From Nocardiopsis terrae (GTDB taxonomy: Bacteria > Actinomycetota > Actinomycetes > Streptosporangiales > Streptosporangiaceae), in NCBI RefSeq assembly GCF_014651695.1, contig NZ_BMXJ01000001.1, positions 401,353 to 465,352 of the forward strand: a DNA stretch of 64,000 nucleotides, written 5' to 3'. Shown here one piece after another: positions 1 to 8,796 of the stretch. The notes beneath the pieces are model-generated. The model was not told the origin of the DNA and did not search any database. It saw only the letters and a list, made by a program, of their open reading frames with translations. Numbering within the stretch: position 1 is the first letter of the stretch; each line of letters opens with the position of its first letter. Position numbers and translations under genes: made by a program.

Positions 1-1239
1 GCCCGCATCCACCGCACGCGCCACCACGAAGTGCTCCGGAGCGAAGCTGGGAATCGGCGGGAAGACCACCTTGGGACCGTCGTAGAGAGTGTCACCCACC
101 GACAGAGCATGCGCGTTGACCAGCGCGATCACATCCCCCGGATAGGCGGTGTCGATCGTGGAGCGGTCCGAACCGAACACCGCCTGGGTGTACTTGGTCG
201 CGAACGGCCGCCCCGTCGAGGCGTGGGTGAGCACCATCCCCCGGTCGAACCGCCCCGAGCTGACCCGCACGAACGCCATCCGGTCCCGGTGGTTACGGTC
301 CATGTTGGCCTGCATCTTGAACACCTGCCCGGAGAAAGGCCGACCCACCGCACGGGGCCGCCCCTCCTCATCGGCCTTGGCCGAGGGCGCCGGCGCCCGG
401 CCCACCACCGTGTCCAGCAGCTGGCCCACCCCGAAGTTGGACAGGGCCGCGCCGAACAGCACCGGAGAGGACTCACCCGCCATGAAGGAGTCGTAGTCGA
501 AGTCGGCGCCCAGCGCCTCCAACAGCTCGATCTCCTCGGTGGCCTGCTCCCAGGCCTCCAGCTCGACCTCGGCGGCCTTGTCCGCGTCCAGGACCTCCTC
601 GATGGCCTTGCTGGCGCCGCCCGGGGTGCGGGTCATCTTGGTGTAGGTCCCGCTCGTGCGATCGATGAGTCCGCGGAAGTCGCCCGCGATACCCACCGGC
701 CAGTTCAACGGGGTCGGACGCAGGCCGATACGCTGCTCGATCTCGTCCAACAGCTCCAACGGCTCACGCCCGGGCCGGTCCCACTTGTTGACGAAGGTGA
801 TCACCGGCATCCTGCGCGCCCGGCACACGTCGAAGAGCTTCAGCGTCTGCGGCTCCAGGCCCTTGGCCGAGTCCAGCAGCATGATCGCGCAGTCCACCGC
901 CGAGAGCACCCGGTAGGTGTCCTCGGAGAAGTCCGCGTGACCGGGGGTGTCCACCAGGTTCAGCACCCGGTCCTCATAGTCGATGCGCAACGCGGCCGAG
1001 GTGATCGAGATCCCCCGGTCCTGCTCCATCTCCATCCAGTCCGAGGTCACCCCCCGACGGTCGCCCTTGCCGTGCACCGCCCCGGCCGAGGAGATCGCCG
1101 CCGCGTGCAGCGCCAGGGCCTCGGTCAGCGTCGACTTACCGGCGTCCGGGTGGGAGATGACCGCGAAGGTCCGCCTCCGCTCCGCCTCGTGAACGACCTC
1201 TGACTCCTGCTTGGTCGCACCCGCCGTGTCCGCGCTCAT
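1..1239 (-). CDS. prfC: Peptide chain release factor 3 (partial, C-terminus off the left edge)
   Basis: This is a translational GTPase that recycles RF1/RF2 from the ribosome after peptide release. Translating the minus strand from the ATG at 1239 gives 413 codons without a stop up to the window edge. Visible motifs are the P-loop HPDAGKST (residues 30-37), the switch region GISITSAAL (about 76-84), DTPGHADF (about 97-104) and NKWD (151-154). The long RF3-type insert and the FSGQVFKMQANMD stretch of domain 2 separate it from EF-G and LepA. The family is about 530 residues, so roughly the last 110-120 are missing. Long open frames on the plus strand here are shadows of this gene. A stop-free frame to the edge and a complete GTPase motif set make the call firm. 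Confidence 0.95.
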   Translation of the reverse strand, partial: MSADTAGATKQESEVVHEAERRRTFAVISHPDAGKSTLTEALALHAAAISSAGAVHGKGDRRGVTSDWMEMEQDRGISITSAALRIDYEDRVLNLVDTPGHADFSEDTYRVLSAVDCAIMLLDSAKGLEPQTLKLFDVCRARRMPVITFVNKWDRPGREPLELLDEIEQRIGLRPTPLNWPVGIAGDFRGLIDRTSGTYTKMTRTPGGASKAIEEVLDADKAAEVELEAWEQATEEIELLEALGADFDYDSFMAGESSPVLFGAALSNFGVGQLLDTVVGRAPAPSAKADEEGRPRAVGRPFSGQVFKMQANMDRNHRDRMAFVRVSSGRFDRGMVLTHASTGRPFATKYTQAVFGSDRSTIDTAYPGDVIALVNAHALSVGDTLYDGPKVVFPPIPSFAPEHFVVARAVDAG

Positions 1240-1335
1240 CTCCGCTGTCCGCCCCGCCTCGTGTGCTGCCCTGTTTTCGGCCCCGTCCAGCCTACGCGCG
1301 CCGGGGTGTGCGCGGGACGCGCCCGGAGGGGCCCC

Positions 1336-2064
1336 CTACCGGTCCCGGTCCACCGCCTCGACGACGCACCGCAGCAGTTCCGCGCGCTCCACCCCGTGCG
1401 GGTAGACCGCCACCAGGACCCGCTCCCGGCCGCCCCAGCCACCGGACCCGGGCCCGGGCCCGTGCCCGCCGAGCATGGGCGCCGCCAGGTCGCCGACCCT
1501 GTCCATCGCCTCGTCGAACCGCTCCCACACCCGGTCGTCCTCCGGGTCCCGCAGCCACCCGCGCAGCACGTGGTTGTGCGCGGCGATGAGCGCCGCCGAG
1601 ACCACCTCGACCTCCAGGGACGAGCGGTCCCCGCCCGCGCACTGGGCAAGGTAGTGGCTGAACGCCGCCTGGTACCGGGCGGTCATCGCCACCTCCCGGT
1701 CCCGCAGCCGCGGGTGCGCGCGCACCAGCCGGTACCGCGGCACGGTGATCTCGGGGTCGCGGACGTACCCCTGGAAGACCAGTCGCGCGGCGGCGACCAC
1801 CGTGGGCAGCGGGCCGTCCGGGGAAGCCTCCATGTACCGCACGACCGTCTCGAAGAGCTCGTCGTGCTCGGCGAAGAGGATGTCCTCCTTGGAGCCGAAC
1901 CTGCGGAAGAGGCTCCTGCGGCTCACCCCGGTGGCCTCCGCGACGCCCTCCATCGTGGTGGCCTCGAACCCCGCTTCGGTGAACAGTCCCACCGCCGCCA
2001 GCACCACCTCCCGGGTCTCCCGCGGCGGTGCTCCCCGCACCGCGCGCCCACCTGTCGCGCCCAT
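1336..2064 (-). CDS. TetR family transcriptional regulator
   Basis: This is a 242-residue one-component regulator. The N-terminal HTH is clear: TTMEGVAEATGVSRRSLFRRFGSK at about residues 36-59, with the family's FRRFGSKEDI ending of helix 3. The C-terminal ligand-binding part is all-helical and not recognisable at the ligand level. The gene is divergent from an acyl-CoA dehydrogenase (2224-3378), and two matching inverted repeats lie between them, so autoregulation and control of the dehydrogenase by an acyl-CoA or similar ligand is the natural inference. The family is certain; the ligand and target are inferred. Confidence 0.9.
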   Translation of the reverse strand: MGATGGRAVRGAPPRETREVVLAAVGLFTEAGFEATTMEGVAEATGVSRRSLFRRFGSKEDILFAEHDELFETVVRYMEASPDGPLPTVVAAARLVFQGYVRDPEITVPRYRLVRAHPRLRDREVAMTARYQAAFSHYLAQCAGGDRSSLEVEVVSAALIAAHNHVLRGWLRDPEDDRVWERFDEAMDRVGDLAAPMLGGHGPGPGSGGWGGRERVLVAVYPHGVERAELLRCVVEAVDRDR

Positions 2065-2149
2065 GGCTTCCTCCTCCCGCCGGGTGACCCGACCTCTGGC
2101 GAAGGTAGCCGAACCCGTCGGTGTACTTCGCCCCTTTCACCCCCTACTC

Positions 2150-2184
2150 TGGCACTGAATGCCAGACATCGGCACCTAGTGCCA
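2150..2184. promoter_or_regulatory. Tandem inverted repeats, probable TetR operator
   Basis: Two copies of the same dyad lie between the divergent TetR and acyl-CoA dehydrogenase genes: TGGCACTGAATGCCA at 2150-2164 and GGCACCTAGTGCC at 2171-2183. Both fit TGGCACTnnnTGCCA and their centres are 20 bp apart, about two helical turns, as for cooperative binding by two TetR dimers. They sit 40-75 bp upstream of the dehydrogenase start. Binding by the neighbouring regulator is inferred from position and symmetry. Confidence 0.7.
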
Positions 2185-2223
2185 ACTACCGGGGATCGTG
2201 CACTTCCTCGGGGAGGGAAGAAC

Positions 2224-3378
2224 ATGAGCGACTTCGACCTGTTCAAGACCAACGAGGAGCACGAGGAGCTGCGCGAGGCCGTGCGCTCGGTGGCCGAGGA
2301 CAAGATCGCCCCGCACGCCGCCGAGGTGGACGAGAAATCGGCCTTCCCTCAGGACGCCCTCGACGCCCTGGTCGCCACCGACTTCCACGCCGCGCACATC
2401 GCCGAGGACTACGAGGGCGTGGGCGCCGACGCGCTCGCGACCTGCATCATCATCGAGGAGGTCGCCCGGGTGTGCGCCTCCTCCTCGCTCATCCCCGCGG
2501 TGAACAAGCTCGGCACCATGCCGCTGATCCTGGGCGCCTCCGAGGAGGTCAAGCAGCGCTACCTGACCCCCGTGGCGCGCGGCGAGGCAATGTTCTCCTA
2601 CGGCCTGTCCGAGCGCGAGGCCGGTTCCGACACCGCCGCCATGCGCACCCAGGCCGCCCCCAAGGGCGACGACTGGATCCTCAACGGCCAGAAGTCCTGG
2701 ATCACCAACGCCGGTGTCAGCGACTACTACACCGTCCTGGCCGTGACCGACCCCGAGGGCAGGCGCGGCCGCAACATCTCCGCGTTCGTCGTGCACGCCG
2801 ACGACCCCGGCTTCACCCTGGGCGAGCCCGAGCGCAAGCTCGGCATCAAGGGCTCCCCCACCCGGGAACTGTTCTTCGACGACGTCCGCATCCCCGGCGA
2901 CCGCATCGTCGGAGCCCCGGGCGAGGGCCTGAAGATCGCGCTGCGCACCCTGGACCACACCCGCGTCACCATCGGCGCGCAGGCCGTCGGCATCGCCCAG
3001 GGCGCCCTGGACCACGCCGTGGCCTACGTCAAGGAGCGCAAGCAGTTCGGCAAGGCCGTCGCCGACTTCCAGGGCATCCAGTTCATGCTCGCCGACATGG
3101 CCATGAAGCTGGAGACCGCCCGCCAGATGGTCTACGTGGCCGCCGCCAAGTCCGAGCGCGGCGACGAGGACCTGCCCTTCTACGGCGCCGCGGCCAAGTG
3201 CTACGCCTCCGACGCCGCCATGGAGATCACCACCGACGCCGTCCAGCTGCTGGGTGGTGCGGGCTACGTCAAGGACTTCCCGCTGGAGCGCATGATGCGC
3301 GATGCCAAGATCACCCAGATCTACGAGGGCACCAACCAGATCCAGCGCATGGTGATGGCCCGCCAGCTCCTCAAGTAG
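2224..3378 (+). CDS. Acyl-CoA dehydrogenase
   Basis: This is a 384-residue FAD-dependent dehydrogenase that introduces the alpha-beta double bond into acyl-CoA thioesters in fatty-acid or branched-chain degradation. The start ATG at 2224 follows a GGGAGGGAAG ribosome site. Signature 1 (LSEREAGSDTAAMRT) and signature 2 (QLLGGAGYVKDFPLERMMRD) are intact. The motif YEGTNQIQ near the C-terminus supplies the expected catalytic glutamate (about residue 368). Length and motif order match short/medium-chain acyl-CoA dehydrogenases; the chain length it prefers cannot be read. It is probably controlled by the divergent TetR protein through the operator pair at 2150-2184. Confidence 0.93.
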   Translation: MSDFDLFKTNEEHEELREAVRSVAEDKIAPHAAEVDEKSAFPQDALDALVATDFHAAHIAEDYEGVGADALATCIIIEEVARVCASSSLIPAVNKLGTMPLILGASEEVKQRYLTPVARGEAMFSYGLSEREAGSDTAAMRTQAAPKGDDWILNGQKSWITNAGVSDYYTVLAVTDPEGRRGRNISAFVVHADDPGFTLGEPERKLGIKGSPTRELFFDDVRIPGDRIVGAPGEGLKIALRTLDHTRVTIGAQAVGIAQGALDHAVAYVKERKQFGKAVADFQGIQFMLADMAMKLETARQMVYVAAAKSERGDEDLPFYGAAAKCYASDAAMEITTDAVQLLGGAGYVKDFPLERMMRDAKITQIYEGTNQIQRMVMARQLLK

Positions 3379-3388
3379 GCCGCAGACC

Positions 3389-3454
3389 CCCCGGGCCCGG
3401 CTCCGCGGGCCCGGGGTCCCGAACGCCCGCCCTCCCCTCCGGGGGCGGGCGTTC
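3389..3454. terminator. Two GC-rich hairpins between convergent genes
   Basis: The first stem pairs CCCCGGGCCCG (3389-3399) with CGGGCCCGGGG (3405-3415). The second pairs GAACGCCCGCCC (3421-3432) with GGGCGGGCGTTC (3443-3454). They lie just after the dehydrogenase stop and just before the stop of the minus-strand reductase gene, so they fit a bidirectional terminator. There is no long T-tract, which is common in actinomycetes. Confidence 0.75.
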
Positions 3455-3465
3455 GCCGTTCCGGG

Positions 3466-4281
3466 TCAGTGCAGGGACTCCCGGGCGAACTTGGCCATCG
3501 GGGCGGGGTCCCGTCCCAGAGCACGGCGGACGTCGTCGGTGACCACGGCGGCCCGGCCGTTGGCGATCGCACGGAACCGCTCGTTGAGGGTGTCCACGTA
3601 CCGGTCCGACCAACCGATGTCGGTGGCGCGGAAGTAGAACCCGGCCTCGTCCACCTTCTTGTACCGCCACACCGGGCTCTCCGTGCCCTTGGTCATCCTG
3701 ACGACCTCGCGGAAGGTGACGGCGGCGGGGCCGGTGAGCGTGTACTCGCGGCCGTGGTGCCCCTCCTCGGTGAGCGCGGCGACGACGGTGTGGGTGACGT
3801 CCCGGGCGTCCACGAAACTGGCCGCCGCGTCCTTGGCCAGCGGCAGCTCCAGGCGCCCCTTGCGGGAACGGGCCAGGCGGGCGAAGACCCCTTCGGTGAA
3901 GTCCTGGTCCAGCCAGTTGGGGCGGACCACGGTCCAGTGGTCGAACAGTTCCCGGACCCGGCGCTCCAGCACGCGCTGTTCGGAGTCGGGCGGCCCGTTC
4001 TCGGTGCCCATCGCGGTGGTCAGCACGGCTGTCCGGACCCCCGCCGCGACCGCCCTCTCCAGGAAGGCCCCGACCCGGTCGGTGAGCCCGCTGGCCATGG
4101 GGACCGTCACGAACAGACGCTCCACACCCTCCACCGCCGGTTCCCAACTGGTGGTGTCGGTCCAGTCCAGCCGCACCTCGCCGTCCCTGGAGGCACCGGC
4201 GGCCGACAGGCCGCGCCTGCGCAGTTCGGTCAGGACACGTCGGCCCACCTGTCCGGTGGCGCCGGTGACCAGTGTGCTCAT
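3466..4281 (-). CDS. NAD(P)-binding NmrA/YtfG-like reductase
   Basis: This is a 271-residue atypical short-chain dehydrogenase. The Rossmann glycine motif GATGQVG is at residues 7-13, directly after the first strand (STLVT). The body matches NmrA-like and quinone-oxidoreductase-like proteins (YtfG, azoreductase-like), including TVVRPNWLDQDF and FVDARDVTHTVVAAL. There is no classical YxxxK catalytic pair, which is usual in this subgroup and leaves open whether it is an enzyme or a redox sensor. It converges with the acyl-CoA dehydrogenase across a double hairpin. Substrate unknown. Confidence 0.82.
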   Translation of the reverse strand: MSTLVTGATGQVGRRVLTELRRRGLSAAGASRDGEVRLDWTDTTSWEPAVEGVERLFVTVPMASGLTDRVGAFLERAVAAGVRTAVLTTAMGTENGPPDSEQRVLERRVRELFDHWTVVRPNWLDQDFTEGVFARLARSRKGRLELPLAKDAAASFVDARDVTHTVVAALTEEGHHGREYTLTGPAAVTFREVVRMTKGTESPVWRYKKVDEAGFYFRATDIGWSDRYVDTLNERFRAIANGRAAVVTDDVRRALGRDPAPMAKFARESLH

Positions 4282-4410
4282 TCGGGTGATCCCCCAGGTT
4301 CACGCGCGAGTGCTCCGCCTGCTGACGGTACCCACTCCCGCGAGCGAAACAGGCGCGCAACGGCGCATCGGCACAGCGCGCCGCACCGTCCCGCCCCCGG
4401 GCGAGGGGGC

Positions 4411-4653
4411 TCAGGCCCGGCGCCGGGCGGACGGCGACGCCTCCGCGGCCACCACGAGCACGACCCCGCAGACCGCCAGGCCCAGGTTGGCCAGCAGGGC
4501 GTTCTCCTGGAGCACGGCGACGTTGCGGACGACGAGGCGGTTGAAGGCGTTGAGCACGACGCCGAGGATCGGCTGGGTCCAGAGGTGGTCGACGGCCCCG
4601 CTGACCCCCATGAGGGTGATGAGGGCTCCCAGGCCCTGGAGGAACTTGCGCAT
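4411..4653 (-). CDS. Small membrane protein, unknown function
   Basis: The product has 80 residues with two likely membrane helices: one around residues 6-22 (GLGALITLMGVSGAV) and one around 53-70 (LLANLGLAVCGVVLVVAA). It ends in a basic tail, SARRRA. A good ATG at 4653 and typical GC3 codon use support a real gene. I do not recognise the family. It lies between the NmrA-like reductase and the divergent histidine kinase. Confidence 0.6.
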   Translation of the reverse strand: MRKFLQGLGALITLMGVSGAVDHLWTQPILGVVLNAFNRLVVRNVAVLQENALLANLGLAVCGVVLVVAAEASPSARRRA

Positions 4654-4831
4654 ACGCCGAACCTAGGAGGCGGAGCCCTCTCACCGCATCGGTCGAAGGC
4701 CCGCCCCGACCGAACCCAGGTCTACCGCTGTCACCTGCGGTGTTCGACCAAAGTAGGGGACCGCCCGTCCTTGGTACCGCGTCGGCTCGGGGAGGCCCTG
4801 TCGGGTGCCCGCCGCTCGTAGACTCCGAGCG

Positions 4832-6004
4832 ATGAACGACACGGCCACTCCCCCGGAGCGACACCGGCGCAGCGTACGCGACTGGATCGTGGACGCGCTG
4901 ATGTTCCTGATCGCCCTGGGGTTCGGGCTGCTCGGCTCGGTGACGTTCCCCGGGGACCCGCCTCCCCCGCCCCGGCCCGAACTGTTCACCGTGGCCGACC
5001 AGCTGGTCGCCCTGGGCGGTTGCACGGCCCTGTGGTGGCGGCGCCGGTGGCCGGTGCGGATCGCTGTGGCCCTGGTGCTGCTCTCCGCGGTCTTCCCGCT
5101 GGTCGGCGGTGCGATGCTCGCCGCCCTGTTCTCGCTGTGCGTGCACCGTCCGCCCAGGGTGGGGCTGTCGGTGCTGGCGCTGAGCTTCCTGGCCTCCCTC
5201 GTCAACGTCACCATCCACCCGGAAGGCGGAGCTCCCTTCCTGGTGATGTTCCTGCTCGCGGCGGTCTTCCAGGGGGCCGTCGCCGGCTGGGGGCTCTCGG
5301 TCCAGCACCGCCGCCAGCTGTTCGACTCGTTGCGTGAGCGGGCGGTCCACGCCGAGACGGAGGCCCGGCTGCGCGCCGAACACGCGCAGCACCAGGTGCG
5401 CGAGTCGATCGCCCGGGAGATCCACGACGTCCTCGGGCACCGCCTGTCGCTGCTCAGCGTGCACGCGGGCGCCCTGGAGTACCGTCCGGACGCCTCACCG
5501 GAGGAGGTGGGCCGGTCCGCGAAGGTGATCCGGGAGAGCGCGCACCAGGCCCTCCAGGACCTGCGCGAGGTGATCGGGGTGCTGCGCGCCCCCGTGGGCG
5601 AGCTGCCGCAGCCGACCATGGCGGACCTGGCCCAGCTGGTCGCGGAGGCGGGTGTGGCCGGGGCGGGCGTGGAGTTCGTCGAGGAGTACTCCGGGACCGT
5701 CCCCGAACGGACCGGGCGCACGGCCTACCGGATCGTCCAGGAGGCGCTGACCAACGCCCGCAAGCACGCGCCCGGTGCCCGCACGTCCGTGCGGGTCTCC
5801 GGGGGGCCGGGCCGGGGCCTGAGCGTGGAGGTCCGCAATGGGCCGGAGGGGCGGCCCGCGGCGACCGCCTCCGAGGGGCCGGGGAACGGCCGGGGCCTCG
5901 TGGGGCTGAGTGAACGGGTGTCCCTCGCCTCGGGCCGGCTGGAGTACGGGCCGACCGGCGATGGTGGCTGGAGCCTGTCCGCATGGCTACCGTGGCCGTC
6001 ATGA
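4832..6004 (+). CDS. Two-component sensor histidine kinase, DesK/NarX type
   Basis: The 390-residue kinase has four to five N-terminal membrane helices (about 19-37, 76-103, 110-126, 136-155). A coiled region leads to the HisKA_3 box REIHDVLGHRLSLLSVH with phospho-acceptor His198. The C-terminal HATPase has the N-box IVQEALTNARKHAP and the G-box GNGRGLVGLSERV. The ATG at 4832 is preferred to an upstream GTG because the family starts shortly before the first helix. Its stop overlaps the response regulator start (ATGA), so the pair is translationally coupled. No ligand-binding extracellular loop is large enough to suggest a signal. Confidence 0.92.
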   Translation: MNDTATPPERHRRSVRDWIVDALMFLIALGFGLLGSVTFPGDPPPPPRPELFTVADQLVALGGCTALWWRRRWPVRIAVALVLLSAVFPLVGGAMLAALFSLCVHRPPRVGLSVLALSFLASLVNVTIHPEGGAPFLVMFLLAAVFQGAVAGWGLSVQHRRQLFDSLRERAVHAETEARLRAEHAQHQVRESIAREIHDVLGHRLSLLSVHAGALEYRPDASPEEVGRSAKVIRESAHQALQDLREVIGVLRAPVGELPQPTMADLAQLVAEAGVAGAGVEFVEEYSGTVPERTGRTAYRIVQEALTNARKHAPGARTSVRVSGGPGRGLSVEVRNGPEGRPAATASEGPGNGRGLVGLSERVSLASGRLEYGPTGDGGWSLSAWLPWPS

Positions 6005-6696
6005 GCGAAGCGGCGCGGGACGGGGACCGGCGGATCGGTGTGCTGATCGTCGACGACGACGCACTGGTGCGGGTCGGTCTGGTGATGATGATGGGCGGCG
6101 CTCCGGACGTGAGCGTGCTGGCCGAGGCCGAGGACGGCGGCGAGGTCCTGGACCTGGTCGCGCGGCACTCGCCCGACGTGGTCCTGATGGACATCCGGAT
6201 GCCCACCGTGGACGGGCTGACCGCCACCGAACGGCTGCGGGCGCTGCCCCGACCGCCGGAGGTGCTGGTGCTCACCACCTTCGACGCGGACGAGCACGTA
6301 CTGCGCGCCCTGCGCGCGGGGGCCGCCGGGTTCCTGCTCAAGGACACCCCGCCCGAGGAGATCGTGGAGTCGGTCCGGAGGGTGGCGCGGGGGTTCCCCG
6401 TGCTGTCGCCGAACGTGACGCGGCGGCTGATGGACCGGGTGGCCCACGCCGACCACAGCGAGCGCGCCGACCGGGCCCGCGACCGCCTGGCCGTGTTGAA
6501 CGCCCGGGAGACCGAGGTGGCGGTGGCGGTCGGTGAGGGCCGGTCGAACGCGGACATCGCGGCGCGGCTGTTCCTGAGCGTGCCGACCGTGAAGACGCAC
6601 GTGTCCAGCATCCTCACCAAGCTGGACCTGAACAACCGGGTGCAGATCGCCCTGCTGGTGCACGACGCGAACCTGCTCGGCGAGGACCAGGGCTGA
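6001..6696 (+). CDS. LuxR/NarL family response regulator
   Basis: The 231-residue product has a receiver domain (acidic pocket VDDD, phosphorylation Asp64 in VVLMDIRMP, Thr in VLTTF, Lys in LLKDT) and a LuxR-type HTH (NARETEVAVAVGEGRSNADIAARLFLSVPTVKTH) at the C-terminus. The ATG at 6001 overlaps the kinase stop as ATGA, so it is chosen over the in-frame ATG at 5983. It is the cognate partner of the kinase at 4832-6004. Targets are not evident from the neighbourhood. Confidence 0.93.
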   Translation: MSEAARDGDRRIGVLIVDDDALVRVGLVMMMGGAPDVSVLAEAEDGGEVLDLVARHSPDVVLMDIRMPTVDGLTATERLRALPRPPEVLVLTTFDADEHVLRALRAGAAGFLLKDTPPEEIVESVRRVARGFPVLSPNVTRRLMDRVAHADHSERADRARDRLAVLNARETEVAVAVGEGRSNADIAARLFLSVPTVKTHVSSILTKLDLNNRVQIALLVHDANLLGEDQG

Positions 6697-6699
6697 CAC

Positions 6700-6717
6700 C
6701 CCGGGGGCACCCCCGGG
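6700..6717. terminator. Perfect 8-bp GC hairpin after the two-component pair
   Basis: CCCGGGGG (6700-6707) pairs with CCCCCGGG (6710-6717) immediately after the response regulator stop. The facing gene (kinase ending at 6756) could use it too. Confidence 0.6.
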
Positions 6718-6755
6718 ACGGGCTCTGTCCCGGGGGGCTCCGGTCGGCCGTGCCG

Positions 6756-8510
6756 TCAGTCTGCAGGCTCGAAGGATTCCGAGATCCGGTCCAGGAGGTC
6801 GTGGTTGTAGTCCTGGGGCTCACCGCTCGTCAGGAACAGCGCGTACCCGGTGTCCTCGGTGTGGAAGCCGCGGTTGATCGCGTGCATCTGCCCGCCGTCC
6901 CCGGAGTAGGTGAACTCCCAGTCGGCGGCGCTGACGTAGTCGTCGGCCCAGTCTGCGTCCACGTCCTCGATCCCGATGAGGGAGTAGCCGCCGAAGTTCT
7001 GGCTGCCGGCCGGCTCGAAGTCGCGCCAGTCGTCCCCGGCGTCCGGGTTGGGGTCGGAGGTCTGGTCGACCAGGAGGTAGCCGCCGTCGGGGTTGTGGAA
7101 GTAGACCATGTGGTCCCGGTGCTCGAGCTCCCAGTCCTCGGGGACGTCGACGGAGAAGCCGCTGGGGTCCTCGTGTCGGACGAGGAAGTCCCACTCCCCG
7201 TCCTCTTCCTCCTCCGGGTCCTCCTCGTCCGGCTCTTCCTCCTCGGTCCCTGCGTCCTCCTGCTCGGCGCCCTCCTGGTCACCGTCGGCCCCGGCCCCGG
7301 CCCCGGCCTCGGCCTCGGGGTCACCGGTGGGGTCGGCCGCGGTCTGCTCCTCGCTGGAACCGGCCAGCCCCGCGTCCGGGCCCCCCGGACGGTTCATGCT
7401 GACGAACAGCGTGGTCGCGGCTGCTCCGACCAGCAGGACCAGGACGGCCGCGACGACCATGAACGCCCGTGTCCGGGAACCGGCCGGCCTCTCGCGAGTG
7501 CGCTGGGGGGCGTCGGCGGGCGGCGAGGGGCTCGGTGCGGACCCGGCGGCGCTGACCGCCCGGTCCACCGTGCCCTGGCCGGTGACCCGGTTCCACTCCG
7601 GTCCGGCACCGGGGTCGGAGGCCTCCGGTGAGGAGTCGGCCGTGTCGGGGGCGGGGGCCACCGTGGTGGTGCTCGCCCCTCCGGCGCTGCGGACCTCGCG
7701 CAGGAGTGCGCGGACCTCGGAGACCGAGGGGCGGTCCTCGGGGTCCTTCTCGCACAGCGCTTCGAGGACGGGGCGGAGCGCACCCGCGTTGGGCGTCTCC
7801 GGCAGGTCCTGGGTGACGATGGCGGTCAGGGTGGCCATCGGGGTGGGCCGGTCGAAGGGCAGCCCGCCCTCCACCGCCTGGTAGAGGGTGATGCCCAGCG
7901 CCCACATGTCGGAGGCGGGTGTGGCCGAGCGGCCGTGCGCGATCTCCGGCGCGAGGTAGCTCGGCGAACCGATCAGCAGCCCGGTGCTGGTCAGGTGGGT
8001 GGAACCGTCCAGGTGGGCGATACCGAAGTCGGTGAGGACGGCCCGGTCGTTTCCGGCGATCAGCACGTTGCCCGGTTTGATGTCGCGGTGCACGATGCCC
8101 CGGTTGTGCGCTTCGGCGAGCCCGGCGGCCATCTGCTCGCCGATGTCGGCGGCGCGGCGGACCGGGAGCGTCCCCTCCTCGCGGATGATGTCGCCGAGGG
8201 AGGGCCCGCGTACGAGCTCCATCACGATCCACGGGCGCCCGTCCTCCTCCGCCACGTCGAACACCGTGATGATGGCCGGGTGGCTGAGCTGGGCGGCGCT
8301 GCGGGCCTCGCGGAGCATGCGGGTGCGCAGGACGTCGACCTCGTGCGAGGGGAGGTTCGGCGGTGTCGTCAGTTCCTTGACCGCGACCGTCCGGTCCAGC
8401 AGGGTGTCCGTCCCGCGCCAGACCCGGCCCATACCGCCCGCGCCGATGATCTCGTCCAGGCGGTACCGGTTGGCCAGGACACGACCGGGCTCGGCTTCCG
8501 AACTGTTCAT
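6756..8510 (-). CDS. Membrane-anchored Ser/Thr protein kinase (PknB-like)
   Basis: The 584-residue protein starts at the ATG at 8510. The Hanks kinase domain occupies about residues 16-270: glycine loop GAGGMGRV, Lys45 in VAVKEL, HRDIKPGNVL (141-150), DFG at 161-163, APE in YLAPEIAHG. A Pro/Thr-rich juxtamembrane segment follows, then one membrane helix (FMVVAAVLVLLVGAAATTLFV). An extended Glu/Asp-rich linker of about 60 residues leads to an extracellular domain of about 140 residues rich in Asp, Trp and Tyr. There are no PASTA repeats, so the sensor domain is not the classical peptidoglycan binder. The gene is monocistronic and faces the upstream two-component pair. Confidence 0.93.
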   Translation of the reverse strand: MNSSEAEPGRVLANRYRLDEIIGAGGMGRVWRGTDTLLDRTVAVKELTTPPNLPSHEVDVLRTRMLREARSAAQLSHPAIITVFDVAEEDGRPWIVMELVRGPSLGDIIREEGTLPVRRAADIGEQMAAGLAEAHNRGIVHRDIKPGNVLIAGNDRAVLTDFGIAHLDGSTHLTSTGLLIGSPSYLAPEIAHGRSATPASDMWALGITLYQAVEGGLPFDRPTPMATLTAIVTQDLPETPNAGALRPVLEALCEKDPEDRPSVSEVRALLREVRSAGGASTTTVAPAPDTADSSPEASDPGAGPEWNRVTGQGTVDRAVSAAGSAPSPSPPADAPQRTRERPAGSRTRAFMVVAAVLVLLVGAAATTLFVSMNRPGGPDAGLAGSSEEQTAADPTGDPEAEAGAGAGADGDQEGAEQEDAGTEEEEPDEEDPEEEEDGEWDFLVRHEDPSGFSVDVPEDWELEHRDHMVYFHNPDGGYLLVDQTSDPNPDAGDDWRDFEPAGSQNFGGYSLIGIEDVDADWADDYVSAADWEFTYSGDGGQMHAINRGFHTEDTGYALFLTSGEPQDYNHDLLDRISESFEPAD

Positions 8511-8796
8511 GTGTGCGCGCAATCCTCTTCGGGGGAGGGGCCTTCCGGGGGAGGAGGGCTGAACCGGGGTTGGGACAGGGCAGGGGGTCGTGGGGGACCC
8601 TCCCGAGTCTAGGAGCCCGAACCCGCCCCTTGGTGCTCCCCCGAAGGTGCCGACAGTGTCCCCATGACCGGACAGACCCACCCGAAACGCCCCTGAAATG
8701 CGAAGATCCCGCCGGGGGACGCCGAAGCATCCCACGACGGGACCGGGAAAACCGGGCGTGTCCCGCAGGACTCCGGTGAGCGCGGCCGGATCGGGG

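Noticed and set aside
31..1203. Long plus-strand open frame over the release-factor region
   Set aside because: The minus strand encodes RF3 with all GTPase motifs; the plus-strand product is His/Arg/Gly-rich and is a shadow caused by GC3 bias. The same applies to other long opposite-strand frames over copA, narG and narH.
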